Numbered from the stretch's first letter, positions 8,992 through 19,963 are shown. The stretch: DNA of 22,588 nt from Asterionellopsis glacialis (GCA_014885115.2 WKLE02002491.1:1-22588); one strand, 5' to 3'. A program made the numbers and translations. The notes: generated from the sequence alone by a model not told the origin.

Positions 8992-10931
8992 CTATCGCCA
9001 CAAAAAATCAACCAAAGATGGACCACGTGAAATATCTCCTGCTCCCAAAACTTTCTTGGCGATTGCAACAGCATCCCTGCCGAGCGCAACATGTGCTTCA
9101 TCTGGAGACAATTGCAAAATTCCTTCATCCATTGGACAACCCATGATTGTATTTGCAGCCTCTAATCCCGTTACAAATGCTTTTTCTTGCGACCATGATC
9201 CATGGCGTGTACGCACGATATCCCCAACAAAGAATGCATTATCAATGTCTTTCGATTTTATATCTGGCATGTTTGCGTAAGATCCTGGTGCGTACCAATT
9301 TACAGCATTTGGAAGCTTGACAATAGCGGCGTCAATAACAGTGGCGTCTGTGCACTGTTTGCCTAAAATTTTATCCAAATCCTTCTTCACTTTAGAAACA
9401 ATAGCATCATCACTCATAACCAACAATGGTGAAGCATGGTAGTAATCAACTTCCAACACTGAACCTGGGGCATCTTTAACAGTTGGACAGTCTGAACCGT
9501 GAATTGCTTTAATATCAAACATTGTCATTCCAACATTTTCGTCAAACCCCCAGCAAGCATTTGCAGAGTATGGAACATCCACAGATTTATCTAGAAAGAG
9601 TCTAGTAGCCAACACAGATGTCCCTCTCAAGTTCGCAAATCGTCTGAATTCATCGTAGCGCGCCAACTCTGGACTGTATCGTGCAAATGCTTTCAAAGCT
9701 TCTGCACCAACGGCAAAAACAACATCATCTGCATCAATTGTTGAAGTTCCTCCGTCAGATGATTCACATCGAACACTCAATATTTTATCAGAAGAGTCAA
9801 AGTTAAACCCAGACACACGAGTGGATGTTTGAAAGTTAACACCAGCTTCAGTCATAGCTGAGACCCAAGGATCAAAGATTACATTTCCAATGTTACCCCG
9901 ACTGCCATCCAGAACAACAAAATACAGCACCAAGTGAGAATTATCGTTTTTTAGTAGAAAATTGCAAGCACTACCAAAAAGAACGGAAAGAAAGCTTCAG
10001 CAATAATAAATCCGATTAAAAAAGCAACGGAGGTAACTTACCACCACTGCACATCGAATGAATTTTGACTTTTCAAAACGAAGAAATATGCCATACCCAA
10101 CGCTGCGGCTGCACTGCATTCTGCTCCTGGAGCAAAGAGACCTGTCAAAATCATGGGTTCAAAGGCTTCTTCGTAACATGCCTTTGAAACTCCAAGACGA
10201 ACACAAAGATCTCGAAAGGAGAACTTGTCATATTTTTCCCAAGCTTCGATAGAGTCATCAAATTCCGAAAAGGCAAGTACAAGTGGAAATGCAGTAATCC
10301 GATCAGCTACACTCAGGTTTGAAAATTTTGTGTATACAGCTTGAGCTAGCCCAGTTGGTAAATTTACTTGATCCCGATAGATTGGCCAAACCGCTTCGAG
10401 ACCTCTCTTTTTGGAGTACTGCCCTTGAGGAGCGTAGTCAGTCAGCGCCTCATTCATATATATATAATCCTTAAGATCTTCTCTTAGGAGTCGGTATATA
10501 TTAAAGTAGTTGTCCCAAAAACCATGTTGTCCAGCTTCGGCGGGTCTCGTCCCCGACATTGATTTGAAACCGTCCCTCACCAGGCCTCCAACTCTTGACG
10601 ATGCCTCCACTACTGTAACATCAACATTTTTGTTTTTTGATAAAGCATGAGCTGCAGATAGTCCTCCCCAACCTGCTCCAATCACGACAACCTTTTTCTT
10701 ATTTGTCGTTTCATCGTCACTTGGCGGTGACTCTGCGTGAGCATTCAACAAGCCAACATTCGTAGTAGGAATAGAAGAACTCTGCCGCCTTGACACCGAA
10801 AAAGCATCGACACGGTGACTCTGCCGAAGGTAGACAATATTCATCAACAAGAAAAAGGCCTTCAACGACACCCATTGGAGTTGCAGTCGTCTCATATTGA
10901 TACTAATGCATTCCTTCTTATCCATTTTCAT
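8992..10931 (-). CDS. Plastid-targeted FAD-dependent oxidoreductase, carotenoid desaturase/amine oxidase type, 2 exons
   Basis: Exons are 10931-10042 and 9901-8992, with a 140-bp GT-AG intron splitting a Cys codon (DVQW|C|RGNIG), giving 599 aa. The FAD-binding dinucleotide fold is KVVVIGAGWGGLSAAHAL (about 80-97) with the acidic end VVEASSRVGG (107-116). The C-terminal flavin-contact segment is VGDIVRTRHGSWSQEKA. This matches a cyanobacterial/plastid group near zeta-carotene desaturase and CrtU, often annotated only as FAD-dependent oxidoreductase; the substrate is unknown. Three in-frame ATGs occur (10931, 10925, 10895). Starting at 10895 gives a clean signal peptide (MRRLQLQWVSLKAFFLLM) ending VDA^FSV, so that start, giving 587 aa, is likely used. 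It is divergent from the PsbP-like gene, also plastidic. Confidence 0.87.
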
Positions 10932-11432
10932 CGACTACTTGTGGTTGAGCACAGTTTCGAAATTGGTTGTTGTCTTCTTCGCGTTGTTGAAAGCCACTTT
11001 TTTTCCCCTTCAGGATAATCAACAGTGCGGCAAATATTTTGAAAAAATGGGTGCACTGACTGTATTTCTATGTAGCGAGACAACAAAGGTCAACACGTCA
11101 GTCCCGGGCAGGGCGAAAGATTTAGAATTCCAGATCTCGATTAGGGTTAGTTGAGTTAAGTACCTATGTTGAGATCCCGAATCCTTGAAATCTGAAATCT
11201 TTCAAGAAAATCTGTCATTGAAACACAGTAAGAGAAAGTAAGTACTGTGGAGTCAGACACAAACCACACAAAGAAACCGAGAAAGCCGCCGACGACGACA
11301 TCGACATTAATCTCACACACTGTGTCAACACACTTACAACAACAACCGCCGAACGTACAGCAACGAAGGTTGAGACACAACTTCTAAAACCAACACTACG
11401 AATTCTTGAATAAAAAACCTTATACTTTTAAA
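10932..11432. promoter_or_regulatory. Divergent promoter region, FAD oxidoreductase and PsbP-like gene
   Basis: A 501-bp head-to-head space between two plastid-protein genes. It contains one ACGTCA (11095-11100) and a CA-rich stretch at 11240-11380. The TACCTGGTA motif of the other divergent spaces is not seen here. No gene is supported. Confidence 0.5.
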
Positions 11433-12370
11433 ATGGTCAAATTCATTACGCTTCTTTTCGCACTTGGTTTGAGTAGCACTCATGCGTTTCAGGCTCAAGT
11501 TCCCAAAACAACTTTTCGTACAAAAACCAGTTTGAACAGCAATTTGCCGAACAGTGAGACGAACGAAATCACAAGAAGAGGTTTATTGGGAACAGCTGCT
11601 GGCGGCCTTTTATGGCTAGAGGGAGCGAAATCTAGCTTTGCCATTCATGAGGAGACTCTTGCTAAATACACAGATTCAGATTGTGGTTTCCAAATCAATC
11701 TACCTTCAGGATGGGAAAAAAGTGAACAATCGTTGCCAGATCGTAGGAAGATTGTATTGTATATTGAACCAAATTCAGACAAGAAAACACTTGCATTTAT
11801 TGCCTTCACCCCTGTACGTGATGATTTTACAGCGCTCTCCTCTTTCGGATCCGTAGGTAAGCACACCGCACAAATGTCGTTGGTATAGCCAACTTTCTCA
11901 GTCATGACAATTCTCAAAGTATTATGAAAATACGGGTTGCTCACATCCTTTGCTCTGACTAAATAAAAATTATTGCGGTGCATAGAACAAGTTGGACAGG
12001 CAACTATACTTCCCAAAAGTACTTTGGCTGGAGAGGAGAACGAAAGCAAAATGCTAAGCGCTGAAAGCAAGAAAAATTCTTACTACTTTGACTATGTAGC
12101 CACTGCGCCAGGACAACCCAAGGTATGTGATTAAAAAACTAATCTCTCATTGAAAATAAAACTTTCATTATGGATATCTAACATACAAACCATTTATTCC
12201 CCTATATGCAGACTCATTTCCGGACGATCTTTACACTTGCCCAGGGAGCAACTGGTGGAGCTGGGGCCGTTTTGGTAACTGTTACTGTGCAAACTCCAGA
12301 GTCCAAGTACGATGAATACAAGCCACTTTTTGAGGAGATAATTTCTTCATATGGCAAGTTGAAAGCTTAG
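11433..12370 (+). CDS. PsbP-family thylakoid lumen protein, 3 exons
   Basis: Exons are 11433-11856, 11986-12122 and 12212-12370, with introns of 129 and 89 bp (GTAAGC and GTATGT donors), giving 239 aa. The joins SFGSV|EQVGQATIL and GQPK|THFRTIFTL restore a typical PsbP fold sequence. Targeting has three parts: a signal peptide ending THA^FQA (about residue 18), a transit stretch, then a twin-arginine lumenal signal TRRGLLGTAAGGLLW (47-61) with likely cleavage near SSFA (70). The mature part begins with the family's Y.D...GF.I..P.GW pattern (CGFQINLPSGWEKSE). PsbP and its relatives assist photosystem II oxygen evolution or assembly; whether this is PsbP itself or a PsbP-like/PPD member is not settled. 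An upstream ATG at 11406 adds nine polar residues; 11433 has the better context (AAAATGG) and signal peptide. Confidence 0.88.
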
Positions 12371-13099
12371 TTGTATGTATGGCGAACTTTTACGTTTTGC
12401 AAAGGTGAATGGAGCATCGTGGATCTTTTTCCAACTTATTTTATACCGATAACAATTTAAAACTCGAGTCAACCAGTTAATACATCTATGTGAAAAACTT
12501 GATAGCCTAAAATATATACCAAAGTTTGATGCATTTTTAAAGAAGAATTGAAATCGAAATATGTGAAATATTTTATTGAAACCATTTGGGTGTTTATATT
12601 CCTGCTTAAACATCTTTCCTCCATCTCAATTCGAAGTCAGGCGCTGCAAAAATAAACTTAAACAATTTGTTGAAAAGTCATCTACTGTATGCTTATCTAG
12701 ATCAGTACCAACCTACACGCACGAGCATGTTTGTGGCGTCTTTATTTTCGAATGGTTAGAAAGTCTAAGAGTGGCGAGATGCGCGGTTGGTTTTTGATTC
12801 GGTAGAATGTCATTTTTCACTGCAACCGATGTTACATCACTTGTGATCACATCCGTAGAGCAAAACGTTGATAGATGAAAGAGAGTTCTGACCTGGTTTG
12901 AGACTTGGAATACTTATTTTCTGTACAAATTTAAAGGAGTAATACCTAGATTAGTTTAGATTACTACAGTTCCACACTGACAAGTCAATGTGAATCTTAC
13001 AATTTTATTTCGTCTAAAATTGACTCTCGTGACTTTTAAAAAGAATCCTTACTCTTACCACGTCAAATCTAACAAAAACATACATTCAAAAATAAGTTT
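12371..13099. other. Convergent intergenic space, no gene seen
   Basis: A 729-bp AT-rich tail-to-tail space between the PsbP-like gene and the GST gene. Open frames of 70-90 codons on either strand are low in information and unsupported. The 3' UTRs of both genes are expected here. Confidence 0.6.
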
Positions 13100-13777
13100 T
13101 TAGTAAATACCAGTGGTGTAACGTCCTTGCACTCCTGGGAGGGCGCAAAAACGCTTAATGTAAGCAACAATTTTGGGATACTTATCCAAGCAGTTTGCTT
13201 CGACATGGTCAATATGTCCTCTTGAAAAGTTCCTGAGTGCCGGAACAAGGAGGCAATCAGCAATTGTTGGCTGATCTCCCTCCACAAGCCACTTTCCACC
13301 TGACTTTTCAATCTTATCCTCAATGAACCCAATGAATTTAGGTAGACTTTCTTCAACCCATTGTTTCCTCATGGATGCTACCTTTTCCTTTCCCTCCTCT
13401 GTCTTTGAATAACCTTCCGGATATCCAAAGATGTGAGGACGCATGCCAATGTAGAGCGGTGCAGTCCAACTTTTGTTCATATCTTCAACAAGCCCAATAG
13501 CTTCTTCAATCTCAAAAAGTTTCTCACGAGGGTACAAATCTTTAGAAAAGGTGGCACCAACCCAACGAAGCATTGCCTTACTCTCAGTTCGGACAGGACC
13601 ATCGTCAATCGTCATCAAAGGCAATCCACCATACGGGGTGGTGGGTTTCATGTCACCCCACTTCGAAAAGGGAACTCGATCGTCTTCAAACTCTGTTCCG
13701 GTCAAAACAAGTGCTAGGCGGATAGGCTCCGCCACACCCTCAATGTCAAAATAGGATAACTTGATTTTAGGCGCCAT
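13100..13777 (-). CDS. Glutathione S-transferase, sigma-like
   Basis: A single exon of 225 aa. The start is the ATG at 13777 (MAPKIKLSYFD); extending to 13789 would need a TTG start and is not justified in a eukaryote. The N-terminal thioredoxin-like domain shows KLSYFDIEGVAEPIRLAL with the probable catalytic Tyr 9, then GGLPLM (cis-Pro loop) and the glutathione-binding TESKAMLRWVG. The all-helical C-terminal domain ends with the N-capping segment PTIADCLLVPALR. It conjugates glutathione to electrophiles or isomerises lipid peroxides, probably in the cytosol since no targeting peptide is present. Length is typical (200-230 aa). Class is judged from the N-terminus only. Confidence 0.92.
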   Translation of the reverse strand: MAPKIKLSYFDIEGVAEPIRLALVLTGTEFEDDRVPFSKWGDMKPTTPYGGLPLMTIDDGPVRTESKAMLRWVGATFSKDLYPREKLFEIEEAIGLVEDMNKSWTAPLYIGMRPHIFGYPEGYSKTEEGKEKVASMRKQWVEESLPKFIGFIEDKIEKSGGKWLVEGDQPTIADCLLVPALRNFSRGHIDHVEANCLDKYPKIVAYIKRFCALPGVQGRYTTGIY

Positions 13778-13978
13778 GCTAACAAGCAAGAGTTGATGAG
13801 GACGATCTGTTCAAAATGCTGATCTGAAGAGAGAGATGAAGATGTTGACGGAACAAGCAGGTATTGATTTGATGGAAGAAGAAGGAAGAAAGTCGAACAT
13901 CGGATGTGTGATTTTTCAACATATAAATGATAAAGAGAACTCGAACGAGTCAGTCATTTAACGGAGCTTTTCCAGCTG

Positions 13979-14011
13979 CCTGGTACTAGGACCTAAATAC
14001 AGTACCAGGTA
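13979..14011. repeat. 9-bp inverted repeat with TACCAGGTA motif
   Basis: CCTGGTACT and AGTACCAGG are separated by 13 nt. The right arm overlaps an exact TACCAGGTA (14003-14011). It lies about 200 bp upstream of the GST start. Confidence 0.7.
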
Positions 14012-14063
14012 TATCATTATCTAAGGCCAGTCGTAGATACTAATAAAATAGTATTGTGTTGAA

Positions 14064-14079
14064 TACCTGGTAGGACCTA
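14064..14079. repeat. 16-mer TACCTGGTAGGACCTA, copy 2
   Basis: Identical to 4756-4771. The flanking bases differ on both sides, so the match is exactly 16 bp. Confidence 0.8.
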
Positions 14080-14338
14080 AAGTTACCTTGTATGTCCTAC
14101 CTGTACTTACCTGTTACCTGGTCTTACTATGGGACCGCCTCAATTTACCTGTAACTGGTACGGTACGTGGTACCCGCGTACCTGTACTGTCCTGTTCATT
14201 TTCAATTTAGTTCTACTTGTACTTTTTTAGGATTCGATCAGCTTTCACCGTAATATGGACCTTGGGACCAAACTGCCCTCATTCTTTGTTAGAGGTTGAG
14301 TTATTATTTGTCATCATGATAATGTGTATCTTGTTTGC

Positions 14339-14365
14339 TAGTCCTCTCTCTAGTAGAGAGGACTA
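14339..14365. repeat. Perfect 11-bp hairpin containing shared 16-mer TCTCTCTAGTAGAGAG
   Basis: TAGTCCTCTCT (14339-14349) pairs fully with AGAGAGGACTA (14355-14365) around CTAGT. The 16-mer at 14345-14360 recurs at 4512-4527. It lies about 175 bp upstream of the chosen desaturase start and may be in the 5' UTR. Confidence 0.85.
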
Positions 14366-14538
14366 CTCTCTCAACTCCTGCTTGTTCCTCGCTCGACTCA
14401 GCGTCTGCGTCAGGGTCTTCAACTTGAATGAAGCACCTGCTTTTCATCGGACATTTGAAATCTTTGAGCAAACCAAATATTTTGAAAGACCTGTACCTGC
14501 ACATGAGGATGCCACGGCACGACGTGCAATACGCAACT

Positions 14539-15921
14539 ATGAGAAAGACAACAAAGTTATTCGCATGTTTGCTACTTATTGAACCGATATTGTTTGTCTC
14601 ATGTTTCTCTCCAATAAAACCAATATCAAAGAATGAGAATCATCGAACAAAAGATGGTTACAACCCTTTTCGCGAGGGAAGTTCAACTAGTTTTTATCAC
14701 AACAGAAGTGTTCTCTTTTCATCTATAGTTACTGAACCAATCAATTCTCCTTTCTCCCATGCCGCAGAGTGGCATAAAGAACGGCGCCGGCGGATGTTGG
14801 AAAAATATGGAGAAAAAATTTCACAGTTAGAACGAAAGTCTAGCAGCCAGACGATAGCATTGCCACTTCTTGCTTTTGCCAATAGTGCATTATTACTCAT
14901 GTCCCTATGGAGCAAATTTCTAAATCCATTACAGATTTTTCTATTAGCTGTATTTCCCGGGTCCATGTTTTCATTGTGGCAACTTCAAATTCTACATGAT
15001 TGCCTACATGGGTGTTTACTTACCAAGGGTAAAAACAAAGTATTTGGTATCAACCGGAAGAAACTACAAGATGCCATTTTATTTTGGGGTTCCATGCCAT
15101 CAGTCTTTGGGTACTACCTCTATCTAAAATATGGACATTTGACACATCATAAAAACGTAGGAGATGAGAAATCAGCAACTCTAGAAAAGTTATTCGATTC
15201 GAATCAGAAAGACTTTGAAGATGGAGATGTTTTGTTTGTGGCTCATCGGATGAAACTTAAGGGCGAGATTGGACCAAAATTCAATTTATCATTCTTTGGT
15301 GGTAAAACCAAAGAAGTCAAAATGTCAATTAGCAAATCAGGTTTCAATTTGTGGAAAGTTGGAAATCCGATACGAAACGCAATATCTTTTTCTATATCCT
15401 TTATGTATGAGAGAATAATGTTGGTTGTGAATGATTTTGTCGTGGCAATCACTGGGAAGAATTTTTTCTTCCCAAATAAACCACAAGAGTTCCATGATGA
15501 ATGTGCTGCATATTGTCGTTGCGCAGTTGCTGTACGAATGTTACTTTGGAAAGTAGCTGGATGGAAGTCGATTTTTTTCTTGTACCTTGCCGAAACGCTC
15601 TGGTCGGTACCACCCCACCCAGCATGCGCAATGTTTGTTACCAATCATGGTTCAAAAATCGACTCAGATACAGGCTCCTGCATACCCTCTTCATCTACAT
15701 ATTCTGGAAGGTGGTATTCTTTATTTACACTGGGAACAAACTATCATTGTGAGCATCACGATTTTCCAACAATACCTCTTCATAAGCTTGGAGAACTTCG
15801 AAAGATTGCCCCTGAGTACTACCGGAAAGAGTCCAAAGATAATCTCTTATCAATTATGAAGGGTGCTTTCGAAGATCCAGATTTTTATGCCTGCATGGAT
15901 GCTGGAGTCCGCTTGAACTAA
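14539..15921 (+). CDS. Plastid-targeted membrane fatty-acid desaturase, sphingolipid delta-4 (DEGS)-like
   Basis: A single exon of 460 aa from the ATG at 14539. This start gives a signal peptide (MRKTTKLFACLLLIEPILFV) ending VSC^FSP, consistent with diatom plastid or ER entry. Three histidine boxes typical of di-iron membrane desaturases are present: HDCLH (153-157), HLTHH (200-204) and HCEHH (403-407). The last sits in NYHCEHHDFPTIP, the form seen in dihydroceramide delta-4 desaturases. Hydrophobic segments flank the boxes (about 105-155, 177-197, 280-305, 330-355). It would insert a double bond into an acyl or sphingoid chain; substrate and regiochemistry cannot be read. The frame stays open upstream to an ATG at 14428 (37 more residues), which would bury the signal peptide. 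The bulk resembles no plastid omega-3/omega-6 desaturase I know. Confidence 0.85.
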   Translation: MRKTTKLFACLLLIEPILFVSCFSPIKPISKNENHRTKDGYNPFREGSSTSFYHNRSVLFSSIVTEPINSPFSHAAEWHKERRRRMLEKYGEKISQLERKSSSQTIALPLLAFANSALLLMSLWSKFLNPLQIFLLAVFPGSMFSLWQLQILHDCLHGCLLTKGKNKVFGINRKKLQDAILFWGSMPSVFGYYLYLKYGHLTHHKNVGDEKSATLEKLFDSNQKDFEDGDVLFVAHRMKLKGEIGPKFNLSFFGGKTKEVKMSISKSGFNLWKVGNPIRNAISFSISFMYERIMLVVNDFVVAITGKNFFFPNKPQEFHDECAAYCRCAVAVRMLLWKVAGWKSIFFLYLAETLWSVPPHPACAMFVTNHGSKIDSDTGSCIPSSSTYSGRWYSLFTLGTNYHCEHHDFPTIPLHKLGELRKIAPEYYRKESKDNLLSIMKGAFEDPDFYACMDAGVRLN

Positions 15922-16288
15922 GAATTTTTGCCAAGATGCTTGTGTTTATGCAATCACGGTGTTGCAGCTTTTTTTGTGGATCACTTGAATAAACTTGGAA
16001 GCTTCATGTGCGTCTGTAGCACTCTAGAGTTAAAAGTATATTACAATCATTCACCTCTTGCATTTCCTGTTCAACGTTTCCGGACCGGTATCTGATTACA
16101 CGAAAATAAAAAATACCACAGCACAAGAACGTCTCGATGGATAATCATAGATCCAATGGCATAAATTAATTTGGAATGTGACATGGTAAAAAGTTCTTCT
16201 CACTGAAAGTCGAAAAAACATGATGTAAAAGTATGCAAATATACGTATTACAGGGATGGTGTTCATCTTTAAAAATAATTGATAAAGC
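15922..16288. other. Convergent intergenic space, 3' UTRs
   Basis: A 367-bp space between the tails of the desaturase and the 1,350-aa gene. AATAAA at 15988-15993, 67 nt after the desaturase stop, is a possible polyadenylation signal. No gene is seen. Confidence 0.55.
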
Positions 16289-19200
16289 TTACACTAAAGT
16301 ATCACTCCCGGCAGAAGGTGTGGGCGTAGTTACTTCATCACTTTCACTTTTCAAGCGGTACACGAATGAGGGTGACACTGTTTGAAAATACCTGATAAAC
16401 TCATTATGCTCTCTCGATTCTGGTGACAGCCCAACGATCTTCGTAAATTTTCCAAACAGGCCAGACAACTTGTCTGCATCTATAAAATCAGGAAACTTCT
16501 TCCAAAAGCCCTTAGTGTCGAACTTTTCTTCAATTACAGCAGAGCCCGCCACCCTTTCTTGTCTCTTGGCAGCGGTAGCAATACCATCAGTAAAAATGGA
16601 CAAAAGCTCATCATCCCCTCCGACAAGCTCACGAACGATATCCCTGAATAATGTACTTACTTCTGATGTCGATGCTGATATCAATTCGAAACTACAAGCT
16701 TCACACGATTTGAGCATGCCCCCAAACAATTCAGCAGCATAGCTCAGATCAAACGAATCCCCCTTACAATTCGACTGGTGTTTCTGCATATATTCCTCCG
16801 TTGGTCGACTAAGAGCTACTGAACCATTCGCACGTAAGCTCATCGGAACCATTCTACAGTACTGGCATTCGAAGCAGCCACCGCCCCGTTCAATGTATCC
16901 AAATTTCAAAATTGTCGAGTCATCCACAGTTACTTGCACATTTTTGATTGGGCTTTGCATGGTTGGCGTTGGTATAAGTGTATTGCTCCTGTCGCCTTCA
17001 CTCAACGCAGCTGTATCCACTTCTACCGCACTTAACCTCGCCCATAGAAGATTGAAGAACCGGCGCTGGGACCCAAATCGAAGAGCTGCAACTTGAACTG
17101 AGTGGAACTTTCTCAGATTGACAATTGCCCGCTTCAAACTATCTGGTGCAAATTGACATTTCTGTATATGCTGATACAATGATGTGTTGAGTGATGATGC
17201 CAAATTATCCGCCTGACTAGGAAATGACCTGCCTATAGATGCTCCATACCCCGCCTTGTCTATGCAATGTTTGCAGCATAGACCGGCTTGTGTGGGATTT
17301 AGTTGAGTGCTTCGTCTTCCACGTGCGAAGTCCAAGGCACTCGGCTGGGCTACCTTCACCTGCTTCATAATCAGGAAAATGAAGTCTGTTATCAAAGGCC
17401 TATCACTGGGTAGTAAAAGATTGTCATTGGAGACAGGGTCGCTATCTTGCTCCGCAGCTTTTAAGACCGCCTTTGTCTCTTCGTCATCACATTCAGGCAA
17501 CGATACGGCTGAAGAACCAGGATTAAGCAATTGTGAAGGAATTTCATCAGGAGTTGTTTTCACGACTACATTTTGACCGGCAGCGACATTCTCTGTCGCT
17601 TGTGCTGTCTTCATCTCATTAGCTGACTGTTCAAGCTTACTGGTGATCTCTTCCATCTCTGCTTCTGTTTTGTCGCAAGCCCTGAGACGTTGCCATAGAA
17701 TATGGAACAGCTTCCTCTGAGAACCATGTGGAAGACCATTTAATTGTCTGGAGTGAAGTCGCTTATAGGCCGCAATTGCCTTCTTAATTTCTGGTGGTAG
17801 TAAGGAACACTTCTGGAGGTGTATATGAAAAGAGTTTGCAATAGCTGACGCTAGATTGTCTGCTGCAGATGCGAAAGATCTGCAAGAATAATCAGCATGG
17901 CCCGTATAGCCGGCACTTTGGATTTGAGAGCAGTGTTTGCAGCAGAAACCTGCAAAGCCTATTCGCATAAGTTTTGTCTTCTTCCCTCTCGAACTGAAAT
18001 CAGATGGCAAAGCGTGACAAACAGCCATCTGTTTTATGGAGAGAAATATGAAGTCAGAAACATAGTTACGATCGTCTGATGTTGCCAGGTCCACCTTCGG
18101 ATCGTATATTTCCGCAGCAGCTGCAGTCAGGACTTTTTCAGATTCTTTGTCAGCAGCAAGGCGTTGGGTGATTGCCTGAGCTACTTGTTTCGAAGCCTGA
18201 GGGATAGGGCTGACTCGCTTCCCAGTTGTTTCTTCTACCTCGCTTCTTACAGATTCTACCGACAAAGGGTCTAGTTTGAGGTCTCTGCTAAATCGCATAC
18301 CAGACTTGGTATCGACGAGACCCACACGAGCGCACGCAATTGCATAATAAAGCAGCACGCTCATCGTTTTACTTTCACCATCGAGCTTGCGGCGTTTTGC
18401 AGCACCTTCATCATCGTGTGTCAATCGGTAGAACTGGCCTTTGATATCCAAAGGCATATTTGGGCAGTTTTCAAAATGTAAAGCTGGTTTCTGAGAGCAT
18501 ACTGGATACAATCCAGCAATGTTTATTGGGTACGAAACAGATCCAGCAGGCCACAACTTCGCCACTGAGCCCTGCGTGGAGTAATTGCTTCCGAGACTGC
18601 TGACACCATCGGGTATTGGTTCAGATTTAGCTGCATCGGCAGCAGCCTTGGCACAATGGATGCAACGAATACCTACCTGACCCAGTACAATAGGTTGTTT
18701 CCGCCCTGCTTGATTCGTTTCGGTATCTTGTCGACTAGCGCTGAAGAACTCCAGATTTTTCCTAATTAGAACATGTAGACGATTTAGATAACGCGACTCA
18801 TCTGGTAATCCCATGTTGATTGACCCCTCATACCATCCTTCATCTTTAGGAAGTGAGATTTGTGGAGAGGATTTCATTGTTTCCTGCTTGATTATATTGC
18901 TTGGCACCCCAGAAGGTATCGGTGAAATTTTATTCAATCCCAGATACTCATCGACGTCTATAACAACTTGTTCAAGCTCATTGTCTTCTTTTTCGGTATT
19001 TGGTGTGATGAGTTGAACAAAAGATGGAACTGAACCTGGTATTAGCATTCTCTTCATTTGCCTGCGTCGTTTCCGTCTCTGCAAACGCTGTTTCTCTTCT
19101 CTCTCGCGCGATTTGGGAGATTTCGGGCTTCCTTCCGACAAAATGACTACATCCTCGTCAACTTCCATTTGTGTATCTTTGTTTTTTACCGACGAACCTT

Positions 19201-19929
19201 CAGCTTGTTTGCTCGGAACTACCGACACAACCACAACCTCTTCCTCTTGTGTTTTTTCTTCATTTGGATGAGCCATATCATCAAACACACAAGAAGGCGG
19301 TCGTTTAGATCCTGTTACAACGACAAGGTCTCCATCACCGTTGTTGTCAATCGTTTTCGGTCTCTTATCCTCAAGTTCCAATGAATTTTGACTAGAGTTG
19401 CGATGAACAATATTGGTGTTACTCTGTAGACTTGCAGCCATACCCGGATCTGTTTCTATCGCAGCCATACTATCACTATGTGATCCTTGCTCTGCCGTAA
19501 CCATTGGCTTGGGAGGAAGTGTGTTGGTTTGCATTTCTGTTGTATTTTTTGTTCCATCTACATTTTTTTCTGCGACAGAAAAGTCCGAACTTTGTTGCAA
19601 TGTACCCCCAAAAAGAGCATGCACGAACGAGGGTTGATTCACTTGTGATGTCATTGAATTTCCACTCGAACCTGTTTGTTGTTTTTCTACATTATGACTT
19701 GCATTATCAACCGTAAAGCCACCCTGCAATGAACCTACTGCAGACGGACCTTCATTTAAATTATGAAAAGCCTCTACTGTGGAATCAGCTCTGATACCGG
19801 AAGGATTGTTGCATTTTCCATGGTTGTCATTGCTTTCTTGTTGTTGTGATGAATTCGGTTGGATATTCATAGCCGTCACATTCTGCATCATGTTTACGTT
19901 AAGCTCACCTGTAGGTAAATACATACCTA

Positions 19930-19963
<34 letters not shown>

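Larger units (their letters stand above)
13778..14538. promoter_or_regulatory. Divergent promoter region, GST and desaturase genes
   Basis: A 761-bp head-to-head space unusually full of ACCTG/GGTAC words between 13975 and 14200. Exact TACCTGGTA or its complement occurs at 14003-14011 and 14064-14072, with a near match at 14115. CCTGGTACT (13979-13987) pairs perfectly with AGTACCAGG (14001-14009). A strong hairpin lies at 14339-14365. Two 16-mers match the PPi-PEPCK upstream region exactly. Confidence 0.55.

Noticed and set aside
9902..9933. In-frame GTG start at 9933 for a separate 313-aa protein
   Set aside because: This is the read-through of the intron end; splicing to the upstream exon restores the conserved WCRGNIG and a full FAD enzyme.
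11645..12070. 141-codon minus-strand frame
   Set aside because: Antisense to PsbP-like exons 1-2, spanning an intron, with no domain.
13778..13789. Four-residue N-terminal extension of the GST
   Set aside because: It would need a TTG start; the ATG at 13777 gives the standard N-terminus.
15243..15644. 133-codon minus-strand frame
   Set aside because: Antisense to the desaturase coding region.
19931..19963. Regular short repeats as a CRISPR-like or satellite array
   Set aside because: It is a coding hexamer microsatellite without spacers.
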